Source: Phycisphaerales bacterium
GTDB lineage: Bacteria; Planctomycetota; Phycisphaerae; Phycisphaerales; UBA1924
Direction of reading: 5' to 3'
Assembly (NCBI GenBank): GCA_016709445.1
Contig: JADJMV010000019.1
Location: 1 to 64,000, forward strand
Length of the DNA stretch: 64,000 nt
In this document: in pieces, positions 1 to 11,304 of the stretch
Position numbering within the stretch: the first letter of the stretch is position 1
Layout: each line of letters starts with the position of its first letter
Position numbers and translations under genes: made by a program
The notes under the pieces: model-generated
What the model was told of the DNA's origin: nothing
Databases searched by the model: none
The model's input: the letters and a program-made list of their open reading frames with translations, nothing else

Positions 1-473
1 CCGCTGTTTGCCCGTAGGCATAAAACAAAGCCGCTTCTGAATCAACTGCCCCTCTCAAAGGATTGCCTGGCCTTCCGGGTTCACCAAGTGCGACGGGTCG
101 TCGCATCGGCGCCCTGGGGCGCGAAGGCAGCAGCGAAAGCGTGACGCCAGCAGTGACATCGAGGTGAAATGAAATCGAATGAAACAGATCTGTGGCAACC
201 GTGAAGGCCGCGCTACATCAAAATCGGCAGGCCACGATAACGAACAAACGAGCGGCTACCAGGTCGGCCTGGGCGCGTAACTACTGCGTTGAGGTTGGGA
301 TCATTGCCGTACACGAGGCTGCACGTAATGATAGATAGGTTCGACCTAATGTCCCACGATAATTCAAAATGTTCTCCGTCTGGTTGAGCAGAGTCATCGC
401 CTTCGGAATCGACCGGATCCGCCGTCCTTGATTGCATTGCGAATGCGATCGATGAGAACGCTATATGGAGAAA
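1..473. other. Stretch without a supportable gene
   Basis: I see no convincing gene here. Base composition is visibly more mixed than in the rest of the window. A 74-residue minus-strand frame at 213-437 has no recognisable motif and unusual composition for this genome, so I do not call it. The stretch lies downstream of the truncated sucC copy and may be part of the same rearranged segment. Confidence 0.5.
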
Positions 474-639
474 TTATCTACCCGCCGCTGTCACGGCCAG
501 GCATATCGTACTGTCGTCCGCCGCATCCCCCAGATCCGTCGCCGCCTGCAGCGTCGGGAGCTTCGCGGCCGCGTCCACATTCGAGCCCTCGAGCCGCATC
601 ACCAGCGGCGCCTTGAAGCCGATCTGCGTGGCCGCGTTG
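474..639 (-). pseudogene. Truncated duplicate of the sucC 3' end
   Basis: On the minus strand this segment translates as a near copy of the C-terminus of the SucC encoded at 1477-2685. It starts at the equivalent of NAATQIGFK, passes through RLEGSNVDA and AAKLPTLQAATDLGDAA, then diverges into about 14 unrelated residues before a TAA at 474-476. Compared with the intact gene it lacks 24 bases (eight codons, GRKILKDA region). That deletion lies exactly between two copies of the heptamer cgcgtcc, which suggests slipped deletion. Only a few substitutions separate the copies, so the duplication is recent or under conversion. It has no start or upstream domain and cannot be functional. The hepT/mntA pair lies between this fragment and the real gene. 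Confidence 0.85.
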
Positions 640-649
640 AGGAACGTCG

Positions 650-1000
650 TCATTCCCGCGTCTCCATCTGGAGCAGCCCTCGCAGCGGCGCGACCAGCGG
701 CGGCAGGTCGTCGCGGATCGTCTGCCAGAGGATCGCGGGCTCGATCTCGTGGTAGATGTGCACGATGAAGTTGCGGGTGCTCCGCATGTCCTTCCAGGGC
801 AGGTGGGGGCTCGATCGCTCGAGTTCGTCGGGGATGTGCCGCGCGGCCTCACCGATGATGGTCAGGGTCGCGGTGACGGCGCGTTGGGTCTTGAGGTCGG
901 CGGCGAACGCGGCCTCGTCCATCCCTGCCACGAACGACTCGATCTCCGCGATCGCCTCGAGCATGTCCCGCACACGCTGTGGCCAGTCTCTAGGCGACAA
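650..1000 (-). CDS. hepT: HepT-like HEPN ribonuclease toxin
   Basis: A 116-residue all-helical protein of the HepT (formerly DUF86) family, in which the HEPN domain acts as an RNase toxin. The diagnostic RX4HXY motif is present as RNFIVHIY, followed by the typical LPPL segment near the C-terminus. I chose a TTG at 1000 (MSPRDWPQRVRDM), because longer versions run into non-homologous sequence. It overlaps the end of the upstream mntA by 11 bases, which implies translational coupling. In characterised pairs MntA adds AMP to the tyrosine of the RX4HXY motif and so silences HepT. That mechanism is expected here from family knowledge. The family call is firm; the exact start is less so. Confidence 0.85.
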   Translation of the reverse strand: MSPRDWPQRVRDMLEAIAEIESFVAGMDEAAFAADLKTQRAVTATLTIIGEAARHIPDELERSSPHLPWKDMRSTRNFIVHIYHEIEPAILWQTIRDDLPPLVAPLRGLLQMETRE

Positions 1001-1292
1001 GCACGGCCTCCCGGAGCACGGTGTCGCGCATGCGGGGGCGGAGGCCGCCCTCGGTGGCGATGTCCACGGGGCAGCCGAGCAGCTCCTCCAGGGCGGCTTG
1101 GACCCGGACGAGCGTGAAGAGCGAGACGCGGGCGCCCGGCACAAACGTCACGAGGATGTCGATGTCGCTGCCCGGGCGGGCCTCTCTCCGGGCCAGGGAT
1201 CCGAAGATGGCGAGGGAGCGGACGGCGTGCTCCCGCCGGAGGTCGGGCAGGGCGGCGCGGAGGGCGGCGATGGCGTCGTCGAGGCGGAGCAT
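990..1292 (-). CDS. mntA: MntA-like minimal nucleotidyltransferase antitoxin
   Basis: A 100-residue minimal nucleotidyltransferase. It carries the exact GSX10DXD signature (GSLARREARPGSDIDIL), which supplies the metal-binding aspartates, and a later CPVDI strand typical of MNT proteins. The ATG at 1292 gives the normal family length; a longer in-frame extension reaches 1511 but has no homology-like sequence. It precedes hepT and overlaps it by 11 bases. The two therefore form a HepT/MntA toxin-antitoxin module, with MntA expected to AMPylate and neutralise HepT. The module sits between the intact sucC and a truncated copy of the sucC end, which suggests arrival by recombination. Confidence 0.85.
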   Translation of the reverse strand: MLRLDDAIAALRAALPDLRREHAVRSLAIFGSLARREARPGSDIDILVTFVPGARVSLFTLVRVQAALEELLGCPVDIATEGGLRPRMRDTVLREAVLVA

Positions 1293-1476
1293 CCGCGGCG
1301 ATTGTAAGGGAGACGGGGCCGGTGCGCGTGCGCTCGGGTCGCGTTCCTTCGCCCCATCCGGGGCTCTGGGCCCCGGGGTGGGCGACCGCACCCCGAGTTC
1401 CGGTCGACCGCGGCGACCTCCGCCCAGGGCTCCACACCGACGCCCCCTCTCGGAGGCTGCGACCCGCGGAGCGGGA

Positions 1477-2685
1477 TTACCCCACCGCCCCGCACACCTT
1501 CCTCGCCGCATCCCCCAGATCCGTCGCCGCCTGCAGCGTCGGCAGCTTCGCGGCCGCGTCCTTCAGGATCTTCCGCCCCGCGTCCACGTTCGAGCCCTCG
1601 AGCCGCACCACCAGCGGCACCTTGAAGCCGATCTGCGTGGCCGCGTTCACGATGCCCGAGGCGATCACGGCGCAGTCCATGATGCCGCCGAAGATGTTGA
1701 CCATGATGCCCTTGACCCGCGAGTCGCTCAGGATGATCCGGAACGCCTCCGTCACAGCCTCCTCGCTCGCGGAGCCGCCCACATCGAGGAAGTTCGCCGG
1801 CTCACCGCCCTCGAGCTTGATCACATCCATCGTCGCCATCGCCAGCCCCGCGCCGTTCACCAGGCACCCGATATTGCCGTCGAGCGAGATATAGGTCAGG
1901 CCAAACTTGTGGGCCCGCAGCTCGGCGGGATTCTCCTCGGTGGGGTCGAAGAGGGCCAGGATGTCCTGATGGCGGAAGGTGCCGTTGTCGTCGAAGTTGA
2001 ACTTCGCGTCGATCGCCAGCACCTGGCCCTCGGGGTGGGCCGCCGTCGCGGGCGTGAGCACCAGCGGGTTGATCTCGGCGATCGTGCAGTCCTTATCCAC
2101 AAACGCCTGCGCCAGCCCCATCATCGTCTTCACGGCCTGGCCGACCTGCTTGCCCTTGAAGCCGAGCTTGTACGCGACAGTCCGGGCCTGATGCTGCTGG
2201 AGCCCCGTCAGCGGGTGCAGCGGGGTCTTGACGATGGCCTCGGGGTTGTTGTGCGCCACGGTCTCGATCTCGACGCCGCCCTCGCTCGAGGCGATCAGCA
2301 CATTGCGCCGGCTCTTGCGGTCCGTCGTGATCGCGAGGTAGTACTCGTGGGCGATATCCACGCCCGCCGCGATGAGCAGCTTCTTGACCTCGAGCCCCTC
2401 CGGCCCGGTCTGGACGCTCACCATCTTGTGGGTGAGCATGAACCGCGCCGCCTCCTCGGCCTCCTGGGCCGATCGCACCAGCTTCACAAACCCCGCCTTG
2501 CCCCGGCCGCCCGCGTGCACCTGGGCCTTCACGACCGCGAGCCCCCCCTCGCCCAGCCCGGCCTCCGCCACAGCCTTCTTGTAGGCGGGCCCCGCCTGCT
2601 CGATCGAGGTGATCACCTCGCCGGGGGGCACCGGGATGCCGTAGGAGCGGAGGATGTCGCGGGCCTGGTACTCATGCACTTTCAT
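1477..2685 (-). CDS. sucC: Succinate-CoA ligase, beta subunit
   Basis: A 402-residue ATP-grasp subunit of succinyl-CoA synthetase, which forms succinate and ATP or GTP from succinyl-CoA in the TCA cycle. It begins with the canonical MKVHEYQARDILRSYGIP at the ATG at 2685. It contains the ATP-grasp segment VVKAQVHAGGRGKAGFVK, the conserved NGAGLAMATMDVIK loop, NFLDVGG, and the C-terminal ligase lobe with VNIFGGI and RLEGSNVD. Length is close to the usual 385-400 residues. The partner sucD is not in this window, so the two subunits are not neighbours on this side. A partial copy of the 3' end lies at 474-639. Confidence 0.96.
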   Translation of the reverse strand: MKVHEYQARDILRSYGIPVPPGEVITSIEQAGPAYKKAVAEAGLGEGGLAVVKAQVHAGGRGKAGFVKLVRSAQEAEEAARFMLTHKMVSVQTGPEGLEVKKLLIAAGVDIAHEYYLAITTDRKSRRNVLIASSEGGVEIETVAHNNPEAIVKTPLHPLTGLQQHQARTVAYKLGFKGKQVGQAVKTMMGLAQAFVDKDCTIAEINPLVLTPATAAHPEGQVLAIDAKFNFDDNGTFRHQDILALFDPTEENPAELRAHKFGLTYISLDGNIGCLVNGAGLAMATMDVIKLEGGEPANFLDVGGSASEEAVTEAFRIILSDSRVKGIMVNIFGGIMDCAVIASGIVNAATQIGFKVPLVVRLEGSNVDAGRKILKDAAAKLPTLQAATDLGDAARKVCGAVG

Positions 2686-2786
2686 GGCGGTCTCCGGCTT
2701 GGAAGCGTCTTCGGGGGCATGGTAGGGCCACGTGAGCCGCGCCGGGCGCGGCGGCCGCGCATCAACCAGGGCCCGCCGGTGCGAGG

Positions 2787-4088
2787 CTACCGGGCGCCGA
2801 CACGGGCACGACCGCCGAGTCCGGCAGCCGCGACGACGACCCCGGGCCGCCCCTCCGCCGCGCCGCCGGGGCGACCCGCCACCCCCGCCGCCGACCGCAG
2901 CAGCCCCTCGACGCCACCCGCCCAGGCATCCCAGTTCAGCGTGGCGCGGGCGCGCGCGAGGGCGCTGCGCGACCACCGCTCGTACAGCCCCGGGTCGCCC
3001 GCGATCGCATCGATCGCGTCCGCATAGTCGCGCGCCCCCGCCGCGACCGGGAGCACACGCCCCGTCTCGCCGTCGCGCACGACGCTGGGGAGGCCGCCCG
3101 CATCGGAGACGATGCTCGGAACACCGAAGTGCGCCGCCTCGCAGGGCGCGATGCCGAACGCCTCGCCCATCGAGGGCAGAAGCAGCAGGTGCGTATCGGC
3201 AAGCATCGCCCGGGCCCGGGCGCGATCCGACGAAAGCCCCAGGCTGAGGCGCCCGAGCGGCTCGACCACCGGCGATCGCGCCGCCGCCCGGGTCAGCGGC
3301 CCGATCACACGGAGCGTCGCGCGTCGTCCCCGCTCGCGGAGCAACTCCGCGGCCCGGACACAGAGGTCAAGACGCTTGCGGACGGGGTCGGCGCCGATGA
3401 AGGCAAGGTGGACCGCCCCCGTCGGCGCGCACCGAGGACCGACGACCGGCACATCGGGCAGGATGTTGGCCCCCATCGGGATCTCCGCGGCCCGGTCCGG
3501 CGCGAGCCCGTAGTGCTCGACCGCAGAACGCAGCGCAGCGGAGCTGGCGTAGCCCGCGCCGGCACTCCGCTCCAAAGCGCAGCGCTCAAGCACCCCGCAG
3601 GCCAGGTGGTACGCGCGAGAACGACGGGCATACGCGGGATAGGTCGTGTTGATCAGCTCGGGTGTCGCGTCGGAGAAGTAGACCACGGGCAGCGAGGTCT
3701 CCAGAAACGCGAGACTCGTCGAAATGCAACAACCGAAGAGCACGTCCGCCTCGAGCCCCTCGAGCCGGCACGCGAGGTCTTCGGCACGCAACCGGGCCCG
3801 CGCGAGGATGCGCTCCCGCGTCCGGCGCGGTGCGAGCCGTTCGCGCGCATCGCGCAACGCCCAAACAGCCGACCGAGCGCAGCGCCGGAGCGGCGCGGGC
3901 AGCGCGGGACGCACGCGGGACGACGCGGCAGACTCGACATGCAACAGCCGGTGGCCGCGGCGCTCGAGCGCGCCCGCCATACTCGCCGGCATCCCCGAGA
4001 GCAGCGCCGGGTCGAGCGCGCGTCCCGGCCAGACCATGACCACACGAAGCGGTGCCTCCACCGAATGCAGCGCAGCGGCTCCGGACAT
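2787..4088 (-). CDS. GT4-type glycosyltransferase
   Basis: A 433-residue GT-B fold glycosyltransferase of the GT4 type. The C-terminal half shows the nucleotide-sugar binding features: HLAFIGADPVRKRLDL, then RVIGPL, then the EX7E-like signature in GEAFGIAPCEAAHFG and VPSIVSDAGGLPSVV. The N-terminal half (residues about 10-200) is the poorly conserved acceptor lobe and includes ADVLFGCCIS and LPVVYFSDATPELI. I chose the ATG at 4088, just ahead of the acceptor lobe; a longer frame to 4340 reads into the divergent promoter region. Donor and acceptor cannot be told from the sequence. It is divergent from the secreted-protein/ECF sigma group and has no adjacent polysaccharide genes. Confidence 0.88.
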   Translation of the reverse strand: MSGAAALHSVEAPLRVVMVWPGRALDPALLSGMPASMAGALERRGHRLLHVESAASSRVRPALPAPLRRCARSAVWALRDARERLAPRRTRERILARARLRAEDLACRLEGLEADVLFGCCISTSLAFLETSLPVVYFSDATPELINTTYPAYARRSRAYHLACGVLERCALERSAGAGYASSAALRSAVEHYGLAPDRAAEIPMGANILPDVPVVGPRCAPTGAVHLAFIGADPVRKRLDLCVRAAELLRERGRRATLRVIGPLTRAAARSPVVEPLGRLSLGLSSDRARARAMLADTHLLLLPSMGEAFGIAPCEAAHFGVPSIVSDAGGLPSVVRDGETGRVLPVAAGARDYADAIDAIAGDPGLYERWSRSALARARATLNWDAWAGGVEGLLRSAAGVAGRPGGAAEGRPGVVVAAAGLGGRARVGAR

Positions 4089-4243
4089 GGGCTGATGGTT
4101 GGGGCCCGGCCCCCAGAGGGCCACCGATCTGCATGAATCTGTTGCCCATCCTGCTAACAGGCCAACCTTGGCCAGCGTCTCTCCTGGGTGGCCAACGGGC
4201 GCCGGGCGCCAGCCCGAACAGACGGAAACACAAGGAGCATCCA
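4089..4243. promoter_or_regulatory. Divergent intergenic region
   Basis: 155 bases separate the divergently transcribed glycosyltransferase and the secreted hypothetical protein, so promoters for both must lie here. I cannot place a convincing -35/-10 pair. A clear ribosome binding site, aaggag, lies at 4232-4237 in front of the ATG at 4244. Confidence 0.4.
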
Positions 4244-4942
4244 ATGCGAAGCAGAGCAGTGATCTGGAGCGTCGTCCTGACCGCAGGAATGTCCGTCGGG
4301 GCCCTCGGCGGCGCGGCGAGCGTGCCGACACTCGGGCCACCGGCGATCTGCACGCCCATCCAGTGCGATGGGCAGGGCATGCCCTGGGACAACGCCGACA
4401 GCTCGCCCCCCAAGCACTATTCCTCCAAGCAGGCGGTTGCGGACGCGATCAAGATCCTCGACGGAAGCACCGACCCGCTGATGCACATGGAGACCATCCG
4501 CCGGGCGACGATCTGCCTCACCCAAGACAAGGCCCGGGCCCAAGAGTTGCTCGCGCGCCTCCTCGCACGCACGGCCGAAGTCGAAGCGGACGACGCACCG
4601 GCCGCCGCTCGAGAGCTGGCCTGGCTCGACGCCGGCTACTTCGCCGGAGCCGCCTGGCAGATCGGACTGGACATGGGCTGGCGGCCGGGAGAACGCAACG
4701 GCGTGCCGGGGCTCGCATGGCTCGACCGGGCGATCGAGGTGAGCGGCGGCGACAGCGCAGCCCACTACGCGGCCGCGATCGTGGGCCACCCGGCCATGAA
4801 CGAGAGCAAGCGCGGCGAATACGACCGCCACCTGCTCGCGGCCTTCGAAGGCTCAAAGCCGGGCACGAGGCTCCGGGCCAACGTCGAGGACCACATGCGG
4901 AACTGGGGAGAGACGGCCGAGACGCTCCGATCACGTTTGTGA
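4244..4942 (+). CDS. Secreted hypothetical protein upstream of ECF sigma factor
   Basis: I do not recognise the family. The 232-residue product starts with a typical signal peptide (MRSRAVIWSVVLTAGMSVGALG, probable cleavage after about residue 25). A short cysteine-containing stretch ICTPIQCDGQGMPWDN follows, and the rest looks helical and repeat-like, including RRATICLTQDKARAQELLARL. The ATG at 4244 is supported by an aaggag ribosome binding site eight bases upstream. The sigma-factor start lies 35 bases after its stop, so the two may be co-transcribed. A periplasmic or cell-surface role is inferred from the signal peptide only. Confidence 0.75.
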   Translation: MRSRAVIWSVVLTAGMSVGALGGAASVPTLGPPAICTPIQCDGQGMPWDNADSSPPKHYSSKQAVADAIKILDGSTDPLMHMETIRRATICLTQDKARAQELLARLLARTAEVEADDAPAAARELAWLDAGYFAGAAWQIGLDMGWRPGERNGVPGLAWLDRAIEVSGGDSAAHYAAAIVGHPAMNESKRGEYDRHLLAAFEGSKPGTRLRANVEDHMRNWGETAETLRSRL

Positions 4943-4977
4943 ACCAGGCACGACGGAGTAAGGTGGTGCGGTTGCCC

Positions 4978-5568
4978 ATGGAGCCCGTCAGCATGGTGAT
5001 CAGTCCCGCGGCGGACCAGGCCCCGCCAGAGAGCCGGGACACCGCGCCGACAGACGACCCAGCCACCGACGCGGCGCTGGTGGCCCTCGCGCAGCGGGGC
5101 GACCGCGCGGCCTTTGCCCTGCTCTACCGCCGGCATGGACCGATGGTGCACGCCGTGGTGCTCACCCGTGTGGACCTCTCCGAGGCCGAAGACATCACCC
5201 AGGAGGTGTTCCTGCTCGCCTGGCGCAAGCTCGGCGGCCTGCACGAGGGGTCCAGCGTCGGCGCATGGCTGGCCTCGATCGCGCGGAGCCGAGCCGCGGA
5301 CTGGCGTCGCTCCCGGGGGCGACGACGGAGACACGAAACGCTGGCCTCCCGCGCCGAGAGCACGCCCGACGCCGGGGCCGGGGCCGTCCTCGAAGCGGTC
5401 CGGACGCTCCCGCAGCGATACCGCGAGGCGCTCCTGATGCGTCTGCTCGCCGGATTGACCGGCGCCCAGATCGCCGAGCGATTGGGCCTGACCCCCGGCT
5501 CGGTGCGCGTGCACCTGCACCGCGCCATGACCATGGCGCGAGCGAGGCTCTCGGAGGAGCGGCGATGA
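4978..5568 (+). CDS. ECF-family RNA polymerase sigma factor
   Basis: A 196-residue sigma-70 family factor of the extracytoplasmic function type, with only regions 2 and 4. Region 2 spans about residues 35-105 (ALLYRRHGPMVHAVVL, then DLSEAEDITQEVFLLAWRKL). Region 4 spans about 140-190 (LPQRYREALLMRLLAGLTG, then the helix-turn-helix GAQIAERLGLTPGSVRVHLH). The next gene overlaps its stop by four bases (ATGA) and encodes a FecR-like anti-sigma factor, so the pair should form a cell-surface signalling switch. The start may instead be a GTG at 4966, which has a better-spaced ribosome binding site. Planctomycetes carry many such pairs, and the target genes cannot be inferred. Confidence 0.92.
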   Translation: MEPVSMVISPAADQAPPESRDTAPTDDPATDAALVALAQRGDRAAFALLYRRHGPMVHAVVLTRVDLSEAEDITQEVFLLAWRKLGGLHEGSSVGAWLASIARSRAADWRRSRGRRRRHETLASRAESTPDAGAGAVLEAVRTLPQRYREALLMRLLAGLTGAQIAERLGLTPGSVRVHLHRAMTMARARLSEERR

Positions 5569-6494
5569 AAGCGGCAGAACGCGATTGGCTCTGCGACGGC
5601 GTGGGAGAGCCCGACGGCGACGAGCGGCGGATCACCGACGCACTCGCCGGAACACGATGGCGCGGCGACGAGGCCGCGCTCCTCCGGGCGCTCGAAGAAG
5701 ACGCGCCCATCGGCCACACGCATGCCCCATGGACGCGCCGCGCCGCGATCGCGATCGCCGCCTCGGCCACGCTGGCGGCCGCCGCGTGGCTCGTCCCCGG
5801 GCGCGGGCCGGCAACACCCTGGACGCTCGACGCACGAGGCGCCCTGCGGCGAGGCCAGTGGATCACGACCGGGGCCGACGGCTCCGCCGAACTCTCCTCC
5901 CCGATCGGCAGAGTGACCGTGGGACCCGACTCGCGCCTGCGCCTGGTGCGCGCCGACAAGCGCGAGCAGCGGCTCGAACTCGCCGAGGGCTCCATCGAGG
6001 CGTTCATCTTCGCCCCGCCCCGGCTCTTCCTGGTCGACACCCCCACCGCAACCGCCGTGGACATGGGCTGTGCCTACAAGCCCGAGGTCGCGCCCGACGG
6101 GAGCGGCCTCCTCCGAGTCACCGGCGGCTGGGTCGAACTCCAAGCGTCCCCCGTCGCGACCCGCGTGCCCGCCGGCGCCGTGTGCCGGTTTGGCCCGGGG
6201 GGCCAGCTCGGGCTGCCCCGCTTCGAGGACGCCCCGCCCGAGTTCGGCGCCGCCCTCGACCGCTTTGAAGCCGGCGACCCCGACGCCCTCGACACCCTCC
6301 TCGCCCGGGCCAGGCCCCGCGACTCCCTCACCCTCTGGCACCTCCTCGGGCGCACCGAGGGCGAAGCCCGCCGGCGCGTCGGCGCCACCCTCGCCAACCT
6401 CGCCCCGACAGACGCCGACGTCGTCTCCGGCGCCGTTGCGCTGGAGCCCCTCGCGCTGGAATCCTGGTGGGAGCGGCTCCACCTGAGCTGGTGA
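5565..6494 (+). CDS. FecR-domain anti-sigma factor
   Basis: A 309-residue membrane regulator. Residues about 1-55 form a cytoplasmic anti-sigma-like region. One transmembrane helix follows (AAIAIAASATLAAAAWLV, residues about 64-81). A periplasmic FecR domain then shows the typical order of ITTGADGSAEL, RVTVGPDSRLRLV, LAEGSIEAFIF and a threonine-rich strand leading to VDMGCAYKPEV. The ATG at 5565 overlaps the stop of the sigma gene (ATGA), strong evidence for translational coupling and joint function. By analogy with FecR it should bind and control the neighbouring sigma factor. Its periplasmic signal is unknown, and no TonB receptor is nearby. Confidence 0.88.
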   Translation: MKAAERDWLCDGVGEPDGDERRITDALAGTRWRGDEAALLRALEEDAPIGHTHAPWTRRAAIAIAASATLAAAAWLVPGRGPATPWTLDARGALRRGQWITTGADGSAELSSPIGRVTVGPDSRLRLVRADKREQRLELAEGSIEAFIFAPPRLFLVDTPTATAVDMGCAYKPEVAPDGSGLLRVTGGWVELQASPVATRVPAGAVCRFGPGGQLGLPRFEDAPPEFGAALDRFEAGDPDALDTLLARARPRDSLTLWHLLGRTEGEARRRVGATLANLAPTDADVVSGAVALEPLALESWWERLHLSW

Positions 6495-6547
6495 AGCCAG
6501 CGCTCCGAGCCCTTTGATGCCGGCAGGCCCCGGGGTAGACTGGCGCC

Positions 6548-9014
<2,467 letters not shown>

Positions 9015-9041
9015 GCCCCGCCCGAACAACCCAAGGAACCC

Positions 9042-9075
9042 AAGAGCGAGAGCCCCGCGGCTCTCGCTCTTTGTA
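9042..9075 (+). terminator. Intrinsic terminator after atpD
   Basis: A perfect 13-bp stem (left arm aagagcgagagcc beginning at 9042, right arm ending at 9071) encloses the four-base loop ccgc and is followed by a short T-rich tract. It starts 28 bases after the atpD stop and is a good rho-independent terminator. Confidence 0.8.
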
Positions 9076-9223
9076 GTTGTACCCCCGCCCCGCATGCCCG
9101 CCCAACCCCCCACCCCCCATTCGAGCAGTCGCCGAACCACGGAACCCCGGGCGGGAACCATCCGTTCCCATCGCCGCCCGCCGAGGCCCGCAAGGCCACT
9201 TGCCGCCCTTCACCCGCGCGCGT

Positions 9224-9676
9224 TCAGCGCCTCTCCACCGCGAGCCGCCCGGGCGTCCTCGCCCGGAGCCGCCTGTACCCGATCACGAGGCAAATCGCCG
9301 CAAGCAGCGCGAGTACGGGGATGTACCAAGGCCGTTTCGTCGCTCGCACCCCAGACAGCCGATCCATCTTCGCCATCGCCTCCTTCTCGTTGTACAACAG
9401 CTTGCCGCTCGAGTCGTAGACGTTCCCGGATGACAACTCGATACGATGCACGCCCAGTGCGTCCGCATCGAACGCCACGTCACGCTCGGCGGAGGGGCCA
9501 TTCACGACCAATCGCGTCACCCGCCCGACCTCGGTCCGGTTCGTTGCACTCCCGGCCCTGCTGATCTCGTATGTGCGTCGCATTTCTGCCGGCGCCGCAT
9601 CCACACCCTGATCACCATCCGCGTACCCCCTGAACTCGACCCGCGTAAACCCTCCCCCGAGCGGCTCGACCTCCAA
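9224..9676 (-). CDS. Hypothetical membrane-anchored protein, possibly 5'-truncated
   Basis: Not recognised. The 150-residue frame has codon use like its neighbours. It contains a soluble region with TYEISRAGSATNRTEVGRV and FDADALGVHRIELSSGNVYD, and ends in a transmembrane helix (YIPVLALLAAICLVIGYRRL, residues about 118-137) with a basic tail. The only available start is a TTG at 9676 without an obvious ribosome binding site, and the frame stays open upstream. The real gene may therefore begin farther right in sequence that looks damaged. It faces atpD and shares its intergenic region. Confidence 0.45.
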   Translation of the reverse strand: MEVEPLGGGFTRVEFRGYADGDQGVDAAPAEMRRTYEISRAGSATNRTEVGRVTRLVVNGPSAERDVAFDADALGVHRIELSSGNVYDSSGKLLYNEKEAMAKMDRLSGVRATKRPWYIPVLALLAAICLVIGYRRLRARTPGRLAVERR

Positions 9677-10608
9677 CGATCTGAGGTGAAGACCCTCGTC
9701 AACGGTCGGGGGAGGCTTGGGGGCGACGCCCCCTCGGTTGTCGGGTCCGCCCGCGCGGCGACTCCAGCCCGCGAGAGGCCAGGGTTGATCCAGTGGTGAG
9801 CCGGCCCGGGGCTTGAGATACCAGGGGCGACTCCCATAGCGTGGCAGCCTACATCATCGCAACACTGGCCGTCGGACGAAGGTAGGTGGTTGGCGTGCCC
9901 CGTGTGCCGACGAACCAGGAATGCCATTCTGAGGACGAGCGAATGCAGTCGATCTTCGAGTCCTTCACAGCCCCTGCACGATCTCGCCAGTTCAAGGAAT
10001 GCACCTCGCCACGGGCTGTTCCGCCTCTTGGCCATGGGGCTCTCCGACCCGAGTCCCACACAGTCCAGCACCTCCCAAGCTCCCTGGTCTACCAGTCTTC
10101 GTAGGGTCGCCAACGGTGGTCCGAACATTCAGTGACCGGAATCGGGGCACGATTGCATCTGGATCATGACATATGCCGTGGGTGGATGCGAGGGCGGAAC
10201 GCCGACGCGCGTCCCGCCCCTGAGATTCCCGGCACCGAGACGACCCTGTCGTGATCGTGCCGAATTGCCTCTCGACGTCTCCCGGTCCACAGAGCACTCG
10301 GCCTGAGCCCATGGTGGAGAAGTGACAATTGCCCTCATACTACTCGGTGCTGTCGTACCACGTCTCCACAGAGCAGACGAGCCCGACTCCTCCGATCCCG
10401 TCGCCCGCGAGTGCGACAATCGCGGCTGCCGGCGCGAGTGCAAGAGCAAACATGGCGAGGGCCGAGCAAAGGCGTGAGCCTGGGAGCGTCGATCGCCTTG
10501 CATTCCTGGGACCGGGATGTACACTGGGCCCAAAATACCCAGGGGCGTCGGGGCGTGTCAAGTTCTCTGACGCAAGTCGGTTGTCCATATAAGCGGAAAC
10601 CACGATCC
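9677..10608. other. Long stretch without a supportable gene
   Basis: About 930 bases in which no frame on either strand shows a domain, a motif, a ribosome binding site or neighbour-like codon use. Several 70-200 residue open frames overlap one another and look like chance frames in GC-rich DNA. The stretch leads into a broken prepilin gene and two poly-G runs, so it may be decayed or badly assembled coding sequence. Confidence 0.5.
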
Positions 10609-10727
10609 ATGACTTGGCGTCGAGCAGGTCCGCCGCGTTTTCGCTCGTCGAACTTCTCGTCGTTGTCGCAGTCATGGCGGTATTGATCGGCCTGCTGCTC
10701 CCGACGTTGAGCAGGTCTCGCCAAGGG
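10609..10727 (+). pseudogene. Broken prepilin-like gene (5' fragment)
   Basis: The ATG at 10609 begins MTWRRAGPPR, a basic leader. One base out of frame the sequence continues as AFSLVELLVVVAVMAVLIG, then LLLPTLSRSRQ, an unmistakable type IV prepilin N-terminal helix. Leader and helix are thus separated by a one-base frameshift near 10635, and the helix runs straight into a 27-base G run at 10725-10751, where the reading frame is lost. A frame from about 10855 to 11164 has neighbour-like codon use and could be the remains of the pilin body, but it contains an internal stop and I cannot prove the connection. An intact relative lies at 6548-7339. Confidence 0.65.
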
Positions 10728-10751
10728 GGGGGGGGGGGGGGGGGGGGGGGG
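10725..10751. repeat. 27-base poly-G run
   Basis: An uninterrupted run of 27 guanines directly after the prepilin-like helix. The reading frame is lost here. Such runs are rarely stable in genomes and are a known artefact of two-colour sequencing chemistry; I treat it as suspect assembly. Confidence 0.8.
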
Positions 10752-11257
<506 letters not shown>

Positions 11258-11269
11258 TGCGTGCACGGG

Positions 11270-11288
11270 GGGCAGGCTGGGCCTGCCC
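11270..11288 (+). terminator. Short GC-rich hairpin
   Basis: gggcaggc (11270-11277) pairs perfectly with gcctgccc (11281-11288) across a three-base loop. It lies between the damaged prepilin region and the next gene and may end the upstream transcript, but no T-tract follows. Confidence 0.35.
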
Positions 11289-11304
11289 ACCCGAGGAGCC
11301 GGCC

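Noticed and set aside
213..437. A 74-residue minus-strand frame near the left edge.
   Set aside because: No motif, composition unlike neighbours, and no ribosome binding site; not enough to call a gene.
428..755. Arginine- and proline-rich plus-strand frames at the left end.
   Set aside because: They are antisense to the sucC fragment and to hepT, both of which have recognisable sequence on the minus strand.
9517..10128. A 203-residue minus-strand frame and several overlapping plus-strand frames at 9.9-10.6 kb.
   Set aside because: Mutually overlapping frames without domains, ribosome binding sites or neighbour-like codon use.
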